From NCBI GenBank assembly GCA_903921325.1, contig CAIXPL010000038.1, positions 50,119 to 114,118 of the forward strand: a DNA stretch of 64,000 nt. The letters are read 5' to 3'. The notes beneath the pieces were generated by a model that was given only the letters and a program-made list of their open reading frames with translations, ran no database searches and had not been told where the DNA came from. Position numbers and translations under genes: made by a program. Below, in pieces: positions 41,372 through 49,265 of this stretch (position 1 is the first letter of the stretch; every line of letters starts with the position of its first letter). Origin of the DNA: an uncultured Pseudomonadota bacterium (GTDB taxonomy: Bacteria > Pseudomonadota > Gammaproteobacteria > Burkholderiales > SG8-39).

Positions 41372-43602
41372 ATCGGCATGTCTTCGGGAGCACGCTCACC
41401 GTTGTAGCGTTTTGGTGGATCGTGCTTTCGGTGACTGCAGGATGGATCTGGCCGTCGCAGATCAGCGGCACTTTGGGCGAGATCCTGGAGCCCAGCGTCC
41501 GCCTCCTGATTGGGCTCGGTTTGGGCGTATTTGTGGGCACTATCGTCACCCTCGCGTGGGTCTGGTGCGACAAACGCGCCCAGCGCGAGATGTTGCGGGG
41601 AGAGGCTGTGCGCGGCCTGTCATGCACGCTCGGTGAGTTGCCCATCCTTGCTAAAGCGCCCGCTCGAGACGAGCACCTGCCGAGCTTCGCGTCCGTGCCC
41701 GATGTCCCCGCGAACTTCTACCCCGAGTGGATGTCGCGTTGGGAGGTCAGTCATCCAACGCACGTAGCCTTGTTGGCCGCAATCCTCAAAATTCTGCATG
41801 CCCACGCTCATCTGCCGGCGACCGATATTCCCGGTGGCCATGGCGGACGCACACTCCTGCAGCACAGTCTGCTCACCGGCTATGTCATCGATCGTCTCAG
41901 CCAGGCCTGGGAATATGCCGGGGTGCGAACCAAGAAAAAGCGCCTCGTCCTCGCGCTACGAGATCCGACCTACAAGTTTCAGAGAGACGATCCGCTCATC
42001 GTCATTTTGGGTCTCGCGCACGACATCGGCAAGATCGAGACTTTTGTTTTCAACGACGAAGGTCGGGTCATCGGGATCGGCCCGGAACACGATCTGACGG
42101 GAGCGCGCATCATCGCGCGTTTGTCCGAGTCATGGGCGCTTCCTGATAGTGACCGCCGGGCCATGTTGCTTGCGCTCGCCCACTACCATCATCCCATGGC
42201 GCTGCCGCTATCGCCCGATCGCCGGGCGCTTGATGACCGCACGATTGCTTTGATGGAGCTTCTGATTCGAGCGGATTTCGCAACGGGAAGTCAGGAAGCG
42301 CGTGGGGTGCCTCCCACGGAAGAGGAGTTGGAGCGCTCGCGCAATGGCGAGGCAGATCTTCCTGAGCTCGCCGCAGCTGAGCGCCTGTGGCTCGCGTTCA
42401 GCGAGGTATTGGGTGAACACGGGCGTATCAACTCCAAAGACAAGCGCTTTAATCTGGGTACCTTGTGCCACGGTGACGGCTTTAATCGCCCGATGCTCCT
42501 GCTCAAGGAAGATGCGGTGCGCGCGGCGCTCATCCAGCGACTGCAATTACCGGCGCGAGGACCGCTGGGGGACGGTCGTTATCAGATTACGATCGACCTG
42601 CTGCAGATGCTCGACACAAAGGGCATTTTGCATCGTACGCAAGGCGACATTGTGGTGAGCGCCGAGAACGCGCTTTGGAACGTGGACTTCCTGGCGCGGG
42701 AAAAGAGCAATGCCGAGCCGAAGAAAAGCGCCGGTTGGAGCGCCGTCATCGTCGTCGATCCCCGATTGATTCCACAGGTCGCGAACGCGGAACCGTATTG
42801 GTGGTGGGCTTCGCTGCAGCGTCCGACGATGGGCAGCGGGCGAGCACTTCAAAAGAAGTCATCGCGACTCCGCTCAAGTCGAGACGCTGCCTTATGGACT
42901 GAAGATCCGATGGACGAGCCAACTCCATCCGCCTCATCACAGGCGGATGACTTCGATGCACCCGCAGTGTCCCTGGCGGGTGCCATTCAGCCTCTCGCTG
43001 CACAGGCCCTGCCCACGAGTCCAGAGAATGCACCGATGGGTGTTGTCGTTCCCTTTCTCAGACAGCCCGTGATCGGAACGCCGTCTCCGGTAGTGGACAC
43101 CGACGCCCCCACCCCAGCGCCGGTTGAGGTTCCCGTATGGGAAACTTTCGCGCCAGCGGGAGCACAGGTACAACAGGTCGATGAGGCCGCCCATCGTCCG
43201 ATCGCCGAGGCTGCCACTGAGTTGAAGGTTTCCGCCGAGGTGCGTGCGCCGATCCACCAGACAGTAGCAGCGCGCGCTGACCCGACACCCCCGCCAATGG
43301 TGATCAAGAAGCGTCACGACGTGGCCCCGATTGACGTAATGCGAGCGCTGGCGAGCGCAGTGGCGGCGGCGCGGCGTTGGAACTTGTCGCTCGATGTGCT
43401 CGATGAGGCTCACTACCTGGTCAAAGCGAGCGCCCTCATGCGCTTGGCCCCACAACTGGACTGGCCCGGGATTGCATTCAAGGTAGAGCAGCTGTGTCGA
43501 GCAAAACGACTGGACGCGCGTTTCGCGGCGTTGCGCGAGGACGACTACGCAATCGCGTTCCCGAAAGATATCGAGTCTCGCTTCGCCCCGGGGTCTGATT
43601 AG
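41368..43602 (+). CDS. HD-domain membrane protein, MobH/TraI_2 relaxase-like
   Basis: 744 aa. Two N-terminal membrane segments (about 8-28 and 46-66) precede a soluble domain. HD-type metal residues are seen in order: H166 in 'GGRTLLQHSLLTG', H218-D219 in 'LGLAHDIGKIE', H241, H275-H276 in 'LAHYHHPM', and D303. 'GG..LL.HSL' plus 'HDIGK' is the pattern of TraI_2/MobH relaxases. A proline-rich linker (about 520-660) is followed by a winged-helix-like end ('VLDEAHYLVKASALMRLAPQ') comparable to TraI_2_C. It could be the element's relaxase or a related HD hydrolase. The membrane anchor is unusual for a relaxase. Confidence 0.6.
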   Translation: MNRHVFGSTLTVVAFWWIVLSVTAGWIWPSQISGTLGEILEPSVRLLIGLGLGVFVGTIVTLAWVWCDKRAQREMLRGEAVRGLSCTLGELPILAKAPARDEHLPSFASVPDVPANFYPEWMSRWEVSHPTHVALLAAILKILHAHAHLPATDIPGGHGGRTLLQHSLLTGYVIDRLSQAWEYAGVRTKKKRLVLALRDPTYKFQRDDPLIVILGLAHDIGKIETFVFNDEGRVIGIGPEHDLTGARIIARLSESWALPDSDRRAMLLALAHYHHPMALPLSPDRRALDDRTIALMELLIRADFATGSQEARGVPPTEEELERSRNGEADLPELAAAERLWLAFSEVLGEHGRINSKDKRFNLGTLCHGDGFNRPMLLLKEDAVRAALIQRLQLPARGPLGDGRYQITIDLLQMLDTKGILHRTQGDIVVSAENALWNVDFLAREKSNAEPKKSAGWSAVIVVDPRLIPQVANAEPYWWWASLQRPTMGSGRALQKKSSRLRSSRDAALWTEDPMDEPTPSASSQADDFDAPAVSLAGAIQPLAAQALPTSPENAPMGVVVPFLRQPVIGTPSPVVDTDAPTPAPVEVPVWETFAPAGAQVQQVDEAAHRPIAEAATELKVSAEVRAPIHQTVAARADPTPPPMVIKKRHDVAPIDVMRALASAVAAARRWNLSLDVLDEAHYLVKASALMRLAPQLDWPGIAFKVEQLCRAKRLDARFAALREDDYAIAFPKDIESRFAPGSD

Positions 43603-43639
43603 CCGGCTGTGACTCCTGCCGGGACGCGCTCTACGACAA

Positions 43640-44680
43640 CTAAGAGGCCTCCGGTTTTTCCTGCTCGGATGCGCTCGCCTTAACCTTCGCGGCTTTCGCG
43701 GTCGCTGTCACCAAGCGATCGAGCTCGTCGATACGCTCTGGGGACGGTCGCATCTCGCGCGATCGCCACCGCCAGACCGTTGCACGATCCACTTGCAGAA
43801 CGGTCGCCAGCTCGGTGTCGGCCGTGGCGCTCTCCGAGTCAATCCCCAGCCGCTTTCCCCAGAGTGCCACTTGACTTTCCATCGACACACCGCCCCATCG
43901 CACGGCCAACCGATGCCGCACACCTGAAGATTGCCTGCGTAGTGCGCGCGCCTCTGCCATCACCTGCGGTGGAACGTCCTGCACGACTCCGTACAGATAG
44001 GAGCCTAGTGCGCCCTTGCTCACGCCCAACACTTCGGCAAACTTCGGGACCGTGTAGCCCAAAAATGTGCGAATCTCGGTCAACTCGAGGCCGTCGGGCC
44101 CGGGCTTATACTTGTTCGGAATTTTGACGATGGCCAGATCTTTGGCTCGAGTCAGTGGACGGTGTCGCGCGATCTTCCGAGGGCCATAAAAAAGGCTGTC
44201 ATCCTCTCGGTTTTGTTTTGACATTGCTGCTCCTTCTTGGGCTTGTGCGCGGCGCGAAAACTCACGCATTGCACTATCCCGATCCAACCGTGCGGCCAAC
44301 ACATCGACAAGCGTATCCGACGGGTCTCTCATCATGGGAGCCGTGGAGGGCTCCAACTCATCGGATCGCTCCATCATGGCCTCAAGGGAAGACTCGGATG
44401 AATGCGCCACTTTGCGACGTGCAATGTTCACCGCCGTGCGATGCAGCACATTGTAGGTCTTTTCAGGATCTTCGATGACGTGCACGAAGCGCTCGGTCAG
44501 CAGGAGCCCGAGCTCCTGACGAAGATCCTCCCGAAAATCGCTAGGGGCACCGAAGCTGAAGCAGGCATGCGCAATCACGCGACGTACTCGGGGCGACGCG
44601 TAATAGCACGCCGCCACCTCGTCCAGGCTGCCCTTTGACTGCCGAAACGCGGCTACCGCGCGCTCAAGAGGGTCGAGCAT
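43640..44680 (-). CDS. Sigma-like/HTH regulatory protein
   Basis: 346 aa. Residues about 30-95 ('DFREDLRQELGLLLTERFVH' then 'TYNVLHRTAVNIARRKV') resemble sigma-70 region 2 helices. After a linker, 'LGYTVPKFAEVLGVSKGALG' (about 208-227) is an XRE-type HTH. 'ATVLQVDRATVWRWRSREMR' (about 293-312) is a second HTH. This combination looks like a transcription or replication regulator. No sigma region 4 is evident. Convergent with the HD gene, with a small GC hairpin between. Confidence 0.55.
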   Translation of the reverse strand: MLDPLERAVAAFRQSKGSLDEVAACYYASPRVRRVIAHACFSFGAPSDFREDLRQELGLLLTERFVHVIEDPEKTYNVLHRTAVNIARRKVAHSSESSLEAMMERSDELEPSTAPMMRDPSDTLVDVLAARLDRDSAMREFSRRAQAQEGAAMSKQNREDDSLFYGPRKIARHRPLTRAKDLAIVKIPNKYKPGPDGLELTEIRTFLGYTVPKFAEVLGVSKGALGSYLYGVVQDVPPQVMAEARALRRQSSGVRHRLAVRWGGVSMESQVALWGKRLGIDSESATADTELATVLQVDRATVWRWRSREMRPSPERIDELDRLVTATAKAAKVKASASEQEKPEAS

Positions 44681-44748
44681 GGCAGAAGCCCTAGCTTATG
44701 AAGGTCCTTTTGACCGATCATCGTATTCTCGGGTGCCGTGATGCCTCG

Positions 44749-44994
44749 CTATGGACGCATGGACCGATCACGCGCCGCGCAGGCGCCACGAACAAATTCG
44801 GAGAACACGCTTTGCAATTCCGACGCCGGGACCTGCTCAATGATTCGCAGGGAGGCTACCATGACGATTTCCGCGGCGACTTCGGGGTGTCGGACAATCC
44901 GACGCCTCGCGATACGCAGGAACGCCTTCACATCCCTGATGCGACTTGTATTAGGCAGGTAGCTCTGTCCAACCAGGAGGCTCGGGCTTGACAT
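44749..44994 (-). CDS. Small hypothetical protein, paralogue A
   Basis: 81 aa. 'GQSYLPNTSRIRDVKAFLR', 'HPEVAAEIVMVASLRIIEQV' and 'PASELQSVFSEFVRGACAAR' align along the full length with the 81-aa product at 45841-46086. No ribosome site is clear here. Not a known family. Helical composition suggests a small regulatory or adaptor protein. The 195 bases after it up to 45190 hold nothing I can support. Confidence 0.6.
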   Translation of the reverse strand: MSSPSLLVGQSYLPNTSRIRDVKAFLRIARRRIVRHPEVAAEIVMVASLRIIEQVPASELQSVFSEFVRGACAARDRSMRP

Positions 44995-45189
44995 GATCGC
45001 AATGTCGCTCGGTTGCGTGGCATCGTCGTGCGCAAATTCATCGCGCCAGGCTTTGCAGCCACACGATCGTGTGTGGCTTCAAAGCGCGATGGTATGGAAT
45101 CTTCGGTGACCGCGCAACGAGTGTTATACGGCGCACAATCGAGTGCCCGTGCGGCCCAGCGCCGAGCTAGACTGCGATTGGCAGATTGC

Positions 45190-45402
45190 CTAAAGGGACG
45201 CACCTCCGTCGCTCCAGCGTGCAAGGTCTTGCAGCGCTTCCGGATCGACCCTCTGCTCATCGATTTCTTCGAGGCCAAGAAAATCCATCTTCCCGAGGAG
45301 CTCAGCGAGACGCTCGACCTCGTGGGGCAATTGGTCGTCAATCGCCGGATAGTGTTGGAGACAACGCAGGGCCGCCCCCTCGACTGCGGTAACGCTAATC
45401 AT
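45190..45402 (-). CDS. Small acidic hypothetical protein
   Basis: 70 aa with AAGGAG nine bases before the ATG at 45402. Mostly helical and acidic ('DDQLPHEVERLAELLGKMDF', 'IDEQRVDPEALQDLARW'). It lies between the receiver protein and paralogue A on the same strand, 37 bases after the receiver stop. Unknown function. Confidence 0.55.
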   Translation of the reverse strand: MISVTAVEGAALRCLQHYPAIDDQLPHEVERLAELLGKMDFLGLEEIDEQRVDPEALQDLARWSDGGASL

Positions 45403-45439
45403 TGAATGGTTCTCCTTACGTTTTTGGACGCCGCGTAGC

Positions 45440-45844
45440 TTAGGTTATTTCGGGGCGATCGACGTCACCTTCACGCAGCGCACTGAGCAACGTGATTTGC
45501 TCAAATGGCTTGCAAAGGTAGACGTCCGCACCAGACGCGAGTGCCGCATCGCGGGACGCGGGCGTGCTGTCCGCGCTGATGATGATGATACGTGGCCACG
45601 CGTCGCGAGGAACTGTTAGGTGGAGCTGTGCAATCACGTCCGGGCCTTTCATGCGCGGCATATTGACATCCAGAATCGCGACCTGAAATTGCGCGCCGAG
45701 GAGGATCTCAAGTGCGTCCGCGCCGTCGGCCACAGCCGCGACCTGGTGGCCCGCCTCCACAAGGAATCGACGGAACAATTCACGCATTGCCGGCTCATCT
45801 TCCGCAAGGAGAATGTTGAGCGGCGGGCCGGCGTGTTCCCTCAC
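45440..45844 (-). CDS. Stand-alone response-regulator receiver protein
   Basis: 134 aa from a GTG overlapping the stop of paralogue B (GTGA). Complete CheY-like fold: acidic pair in 'ILLAEDEPAMRELF', phosphoacceptor D59 in 'AILDVNMPRMKGPDV', 'IIIISAD' with Ser, and 'VYLCKPFEQ' with the conserved Lys. No output domain is attached, so it must act by protein interaction or in a phosphorelay. The 81-aa protein encoded just upstream is a possible partner. Confidence 0.9.
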   Translation of the reverse strand: MREHAGPPLNILLAEDEPAMRELFRRFLVEAGHQVAAVADGADALEILLGAQFQVAILDVNMPRMKGPDVIAQLHLTVPRDAWPRIIIISADSTPASRDAALASGADVYLCKPFEQITLLSALREGDVDRPEIT

Positions 45845-46086
45845 AAGCTCGCATCCCGTGCTCGCGAAGCGGAGCGAACGAGGTTGGTCATTGTTTTGGC
45901 AAGCTCAGAGGCGGGCACGTGGGTGATCAGTTCGCTAGTGGCAGCGAAGGTTATCTCTGCCGCGATTTGCGGGTTGTTCTGGATCGCGCGGGCCGACCCT
46001 GCGATAAACGCGCTCGTTGTCTTGAATTCCGGCAGATAGCTACGGCCGATCTCCATTGAAACGGATTCCTGCTTTGTCGGTGCCAT
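45841..46086 (-). CDS. Small hypothetical protein, paralogue B
   Basis: 81 aa from the ATG at 46086, which has GGAG eight bases upstream; a GTG three codons earlier is the alternative. 'GRSYLPEFKTTSAFIAGSAR', 'NPQIAAEITFAATSELITHV' and 'PASELAKTMTNLVRSASRAR' match paralogue A. Coupled to the receiver gene. Divergent from the XRE gene across a palindrome-rich region. Confidence 0.65.
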   Translation of the reverse strand: MAPTKQESVSMEIGRSYLPEFKTTSAFIAGSARAIQNNPQIAAEITFAATSELITHVPASELAKTMTNLVRSASRARDASL

Positions 46087-46115
46087 GACTCTCACTCCAA
46101 GTAGATGTTTCCCAT

Positions 46116-46170
46116 GGCACGAATGGCTGGCAGCGTGTTGCCCCCAAGGCCGGCGCCGGCCATTCGTGCC
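46116..46170. promoter_or_regulatory. 12-bp inverted repeat enclosing a 14-bp palindrome
   Basis: GGCACGAATGGC (46116-46127) and GCCATTCGTGCC (46159-46170) are perfect arms 31 bases apart. A separate perfect palindrome GGCCGGCGCCGGCC lies at 46148-46161. The arrangement suggests looping or two repressor sites in the promoter of the paralogue B-receiver operon. Confidence 0.6.
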
Positions 46171-46204
46171 CCAACAACGTGAGGCGCGTTAAATATATCA
46201 CCGA

Positions 46205-46236
46205 AATTGCAAAACTCGAAAAAAAGTTTTGCAATT
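46205..46236. promoter_or_regulatory. AT-rich 11-bp inverted repeat
   Basis: AATTGCAAAAC (46205-46215) and GTTTTGCAATT (46226-46236) with a 10-base A-rich spacer. It is midway between divergent starts, likely an operator for the XRE regulator. It could also end a transcript, but the T run is lacking. Confidence 0.65.
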
Positions 46237-46274
46237 ATTGTGATGGAGTAGAAAAAGCTATATCATCGAGTGCC

Positions 46275-46295
46275 CATCCATGCTTCGCATGGATG
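46275..46295 (+). promoter_or_regulatory. Hairpin just upstream of the XRE gene ribosome site
   Basis: CATCCATGC (46275-46283) and GCATGGATG (46287-46295), 9-bp arms with a 3-base loop, ending 5 bases before the AAGGAG of the XRE gene. It may be an operator half or an mRNA hairpin affecting translation. Confidence 0.5.
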
Positions 46296-46315
46296 CCTGT
46301 AAGGAGCATAACGCT

Positions 46316-46855
46316 ATGGCTCGAACAACCATTCGCCCCGTCACGCTGCTATGTCAGTTTTTGGAACGCCAGGGTAAGGCCGATGGCCTGACGCATGGTG
46401 AGCTCGCTCGCCGGATCGGCCTATCTCCCTCGTATTACGGACAGATTCGCACCGACCCCGACGCGCTACCGAGCCTGTCACGTTCTGTCATTGAGCAGAT
46501 CGCACGGTTTCTGAATCAACCTGTGTCGCAGGTGATGCTATGGGCAGGCCAACTCCGGTGGGAGGATTTTGGGTTACCCGATAACCCGTCGGCGACGGTT
46601 GATCAGTATCTCGATTTTATTGCCTTGCACATTGAAGACGACCCACTAATGCGTCAGTTTGCAGTCGACATCAATGACTGGTCGGCAACGCCCGCGAGCG
46701 TCAAGGCGACCTTCGTCAGCCTGTATGAGCTGGCCCGAGAGCAAACGGTCACTGCCCGGGTGAGCGTCGGCGCGCCGGCGGTGACTTATGCGCGAGCGGG
46801 CAAATTGGAGCCAACCAGAACACCGAAAATGCGCGAGCGTACGCGCGCTGCATGA
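46316..46855 (+). CDS. XRE-family regulator
   Basis: 179 aa from the ATG at 46316, chosen for its AAGGAG; an in-frame ATG at 46280 lies inside the hairpin. N-terminal HTH: 'GELARRIGLSPSYYGQIRTD' (about residues 28-47). A helical middle and a basic C-terminus ('RTPKMRERTRAA') follow. Four nested palindromes upstream fit autoregulation. The stop overlaps the ATG of the next gene. Confidence 0.75.
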   Translation: MARTTIRPVTLLCQFLERQGKADGLTHGELARRIGLSPSYYGQIRTDPDALPSLSRSVIEQIARFLNQPVSQVMLWAGQLRWEDFGLPDNPSATVDQYLDFIALHIEDDPLMRQFAVDINDWSATPASVKATFVSLYELAREQTVTARVSVGAPAVTYARAGKLEPTRTPKMRERTRAA

Positions 46856-47574
46856 GTACGTCAGTGCGAACGGTCGAGAGCGAAGAAGTTCTCGCCGACA
46901 CCGGCGAACACCACGCCGCGTCGATTGCGGCCGACCTCTGGGACGTCGCGCCGTGGTATTCCGTTTCACGGGAGCGGATGACAGCGATGAGGACGGTCGG
47001 GGGGTTCCTCGAGTCGATCGAGATCCCTTTTCACTACCGCGGACGTCAATTCACCGCGGTTGTCCACCCGGCCCGGGTCAAGGTCAAAGACGGTAACCGC
47101 CAGAGCTTCTATCCGAGCGCCCGGGAGGAGCTTATTGAGCATGCACTGAGAAAACTGGCAGTCGAGCAACAGGCCGGGTTCTACGACCAGCCGGGGTACC
47201 GTTCGGGGGTGGTGTTCTCTATCACCATGCTGCGCAACGAACTTGAGCAGCAGGGCCATACGCTGGGCTACGATGAGATCGTCGAAGCGCTCGACATCCT
47301 GTCCCTGAGTCAAATCGCGATCTACACGGAGCATGGAAGCGGAGGAAACGGTTATATTTGTTCAGCCTGCCTTCCCTCGTTCGCCCAGATCAAGACGACC
47401 GACCATGATGGAAACCCAATTACCCGGTGGATCGCACAGTTTCACCCTCTCATGACGAGAAGTATGAATCGACTGACTTCTGACTTGTCGGCGGGTGAAC
47501 TTTGGCCGACGCCGGCAGAGCCAGCGCTCCCGCAGGCCGGTTCACTGACACACGAACATGTGCGCGCAACATAA
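46852..47574 (+). CDS. Hypothetical plasmid protein, winged-helix-like
   Basis: 240 aa, ATGA-coupled to the XRE gene. 'QSFYPSAREELIEHALRKLA' followed by 'SGVVFSITMLRNELEQQGHT' and 'YDEIVEALDILSLSQIAIYT' has the helix pattern of a winged helix. The ending 'ARWI..FHPLMTRSMNRLT' type segment ('WIAQFHPLMTRSMNRL') resembles those in replication-region proteins. I cannot name the family. A role in replication or copy control is a guess from this pattern and the KfrA-like neighbour. Confidence 0.5.
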   Translation: MSTSVRTVESEEVLADTGEHHAASIAADLWDVAPWYSVSRERMTAMRTVGGFLESIEIPFHYRGRQFTAVVHPARVKVKDGNRQSFYPSAREELIEHALRKLAVEQQAGFYDQPGYRSGVVFSITMLRNELEQQGHTLGYDEIVEALDILSLSQIAIYTEHGSGGNGYICSACLPSFAQIKTTDHDGNPITRWIAQFHPLMTRSMNRLTSDLSAGELWPTPAEPALPQAGSLTHEHVRAT

Positions 47575-47632
47575 GTACGCCGCTGCGCATGGTCGATAAC
47601 GCGATCGAGACAGGTGACACCACTCTTGTGGA

Positions 47633-48682
47633 TTAGGGCCTCGGTCGTCGCCTGGGCACTTGCTGCGCTCGCGCCGCGGCGCGCTCTCGCTCTGCTCGAA
47701 GGTCTGCATTCGCTCGATCTCGCTCGTCGCTGAGTGACGACACACGGCCGCGCAATTCCCCGATTTCGAGCGCTTGCTTGTTCAATCGCTCCTGCAGTTG
47801 CTGGATTTGAATGCCATGTTGCTCGCGCAATGCCGCTGCGGTCGCAAGGGCCTCTTGAGTGCGCGCGTTGAGTAGGCTTTGAAGGTCATTGACGGCTTTG
47901 TTGTGAGCGAGCTCATTCGCTCGTTTGTTGGACTCCAGCTCCTTGACTCTGGCCTGGCTCTGTCGCGTGAGTGCACGAGCCTCTTCGATCTGGCCCTTGG
48001 CCCAGGCGATCTCTTTTTCTCGCCCTTCACGCTCTGAAGCCAGATCGCGAGAGAACTGCGCTTGGGCGCGCTCGCGTTCCAGCTTTTCATTGTCTGCGGC
48101 TTTATGCCAACGATCGGCGGACTCGAGGGCTGCGGCTTTCTGGCTGCGTTCCACCGCAACCGTGCGCTCGGTCGCCTCGAGGGCGGCACGTGCAGAGTCG
48201 GCGTCTTGCTTTGCCTGCACTGCATCCTGTTCAGCGCGCACACGGCCCTCATCGGCGAGCAATCGCGCGGCTCTCGCAGCCTCTGTTTCTTTACTGGCCT
48301 CCACCAACTTGGCGTCAATCGCTTGGCGTTGCTCTGCAAGGGCTTCCAACGCCTTCTCATGCGCGAGGCGCCAAATCTCACTCAGGAGTTCGCCTTGCCG
48401 TCCCACCAGCGTTGCCGGCATGCCGGGCACCGACAGGCGCTCCTGTGTTGATGTGCGCAACCAGGCCCAGAAGGCGCGCATATCGGTGCTGAGATCTCCC
48501 ATCGAACCGCGCTGAGTGAACTCGTAGACCAGCTGCACTGAAGGATGCAACCCGTATTGGAAGAAGAGCAGTTTGGCAGTCTCGAACGAGAGCTCCTGGC
48601 GCGATTGCACCCGCGCGCTAATTGACTCGACATCGGCACGAATCCGCGACTTGGTGTCGGGGGGGAGGTGGTCACGCGCCAT
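47633..48682 (-). CDS. KfrA-like DNA-binding coiled-coil protein
   Basis: 349 aa from the ATG at 48682 (a TTG one codon upstream overlaps the previous gene). The N-terminus, about residues 10-85 ('FETAKLLFFQYGLHPSVQLV', then 'GSMGDLSTDMRAFWAWL'), matches the KfrA_N domain pattern. Residues about 95-335 are an almost unbroken A/E/Q/R/K-rich coiled coil. KfrA proteins of plasmids form filaments near the partition complex, aid stability and repress their own promoter. Overlap with the upstream gene (TGATG) indicates an operon. Confidence 0.8.
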   Translation of the reverse strand: MARDHLPPDTKSRIRADVESISARVQSRQELSFETAKLLFFQYGLHPSVQLVYEFTQRGSMGDLSTDMRAFWAWLRTSTQERLSVPGMPATLVGRQGELLSEIWRLAHEKALEALAEQRQAIDAKLVEASKETEAARAARLLADEGRVRAEQDAVQAKQDADSARAALEATERTVAVERSQKAAALESADRWHKAADNEKLERERAQAQFSRDLASEREGREKEIAWAKGQIEEARALTRQSQARVKELESNKRANELAHNKAVNDLQSLLNARTQEALATAAALREQHGIQIQQLQERLNKQALEIGELRGRVSSLSDERDRANADLRAERERAAARAQQVPRRRPRP

Positions 48683-49017
48683 CAATCGTGCTCGGGGGAC
48701 GGCTGCCAGCGGCTGATGAGCGTCGCCTGAGCACGATGGGCGACCTGGCCAAGAACGCAGAGATCTTGATACCCGTCACAGATCTTCAGGCCGACTTCCC
48801 GCAGCTCCTCGTCCTCACCGTACTGCGCGAATCGCGCGATGACTCGTAGCGCGAGCACAGAGGGCGCGGTTTCCATGCCGTCAAACATGTCGCGGAGGGA
48901 GAACGCACACTCGCCGCTGGCCAGGGAGAGCACAAGTTTGGCGAGCTGACTCGCCGCAGGGGACTCGGGATGATCTTCGATCCAGTCGACGGTCTCCTGG
49001 TACGGGGTCGGTCGCAT
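48682..49017 (-). CDS. Hypothetical protein upstream of kfrA-like gene
   Basis: 111 aa, helical, with 'DEELREVGLKICDGYQDLCV' and 'PESPAASQLAKLVLSLASGE'. Unknown family. Coupled to the KfrA-like gene, so a partner or regulator role is possible. The 160-base gap to the next + strand gene is AT-richer and probably holds the divergent promoters. Confidence 0.55.
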   Translation of the reverse strand: MRPTPYQETVDWIEDHPESPAASQLAKLVLSLASGECAFSLRDMFDGMETAPSVLALRVIARFAQYGEDEELREVGLKICDGYQDLCVLGQVAHRAQATLISRWQPSPEHD

Positions 49018-49178
49018 GTGATTCTCTCAGGGATGCAAACAATAGGGAGAGCATAGCGCTTTTTGACCTAAAAGCATAGGTTTTCTACGTATTACGTTAT
49101 AAGTGCTACGCCCTATGAATGATTTGTGCCATAATCGTTCATTGTTTTACCGGGCTTTAGAAAAGGGGGGTTACGAAA

Positions 49179-49265
49179 ATGAGCAAGCGAGCCTCTGGGG
49201 AAATTACAGGTCGCGGGCACAAGTACGATGCGGCGGCGACGAACTTGTCCGTGGGAGGCTGTTAG
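49179..49265 (+). CDS. 28-aa micro-protein directly before HNH gene
   Basis: 'MSKRASGEITGRGHKYDAA' begins the frame, which has an AAGGGGGG about ten bases before the ATG. Its TAG is immediately followed by the ATG of the HNH gene. The HNH ribosome site (GGGAGG) lies inside this frame. It could be a coupling leader or a small functional partner. Confidence 0.55.
   Translation: MSKRASGEITGRGHKYDAAATNLSVGGC

Noticed and set aside
45013..45405. 130-codon + strand frame opposite the 45190-45402 gene
   Set aside because: No ribosome site; the minus-strand gene has a good one and fits the local operon.
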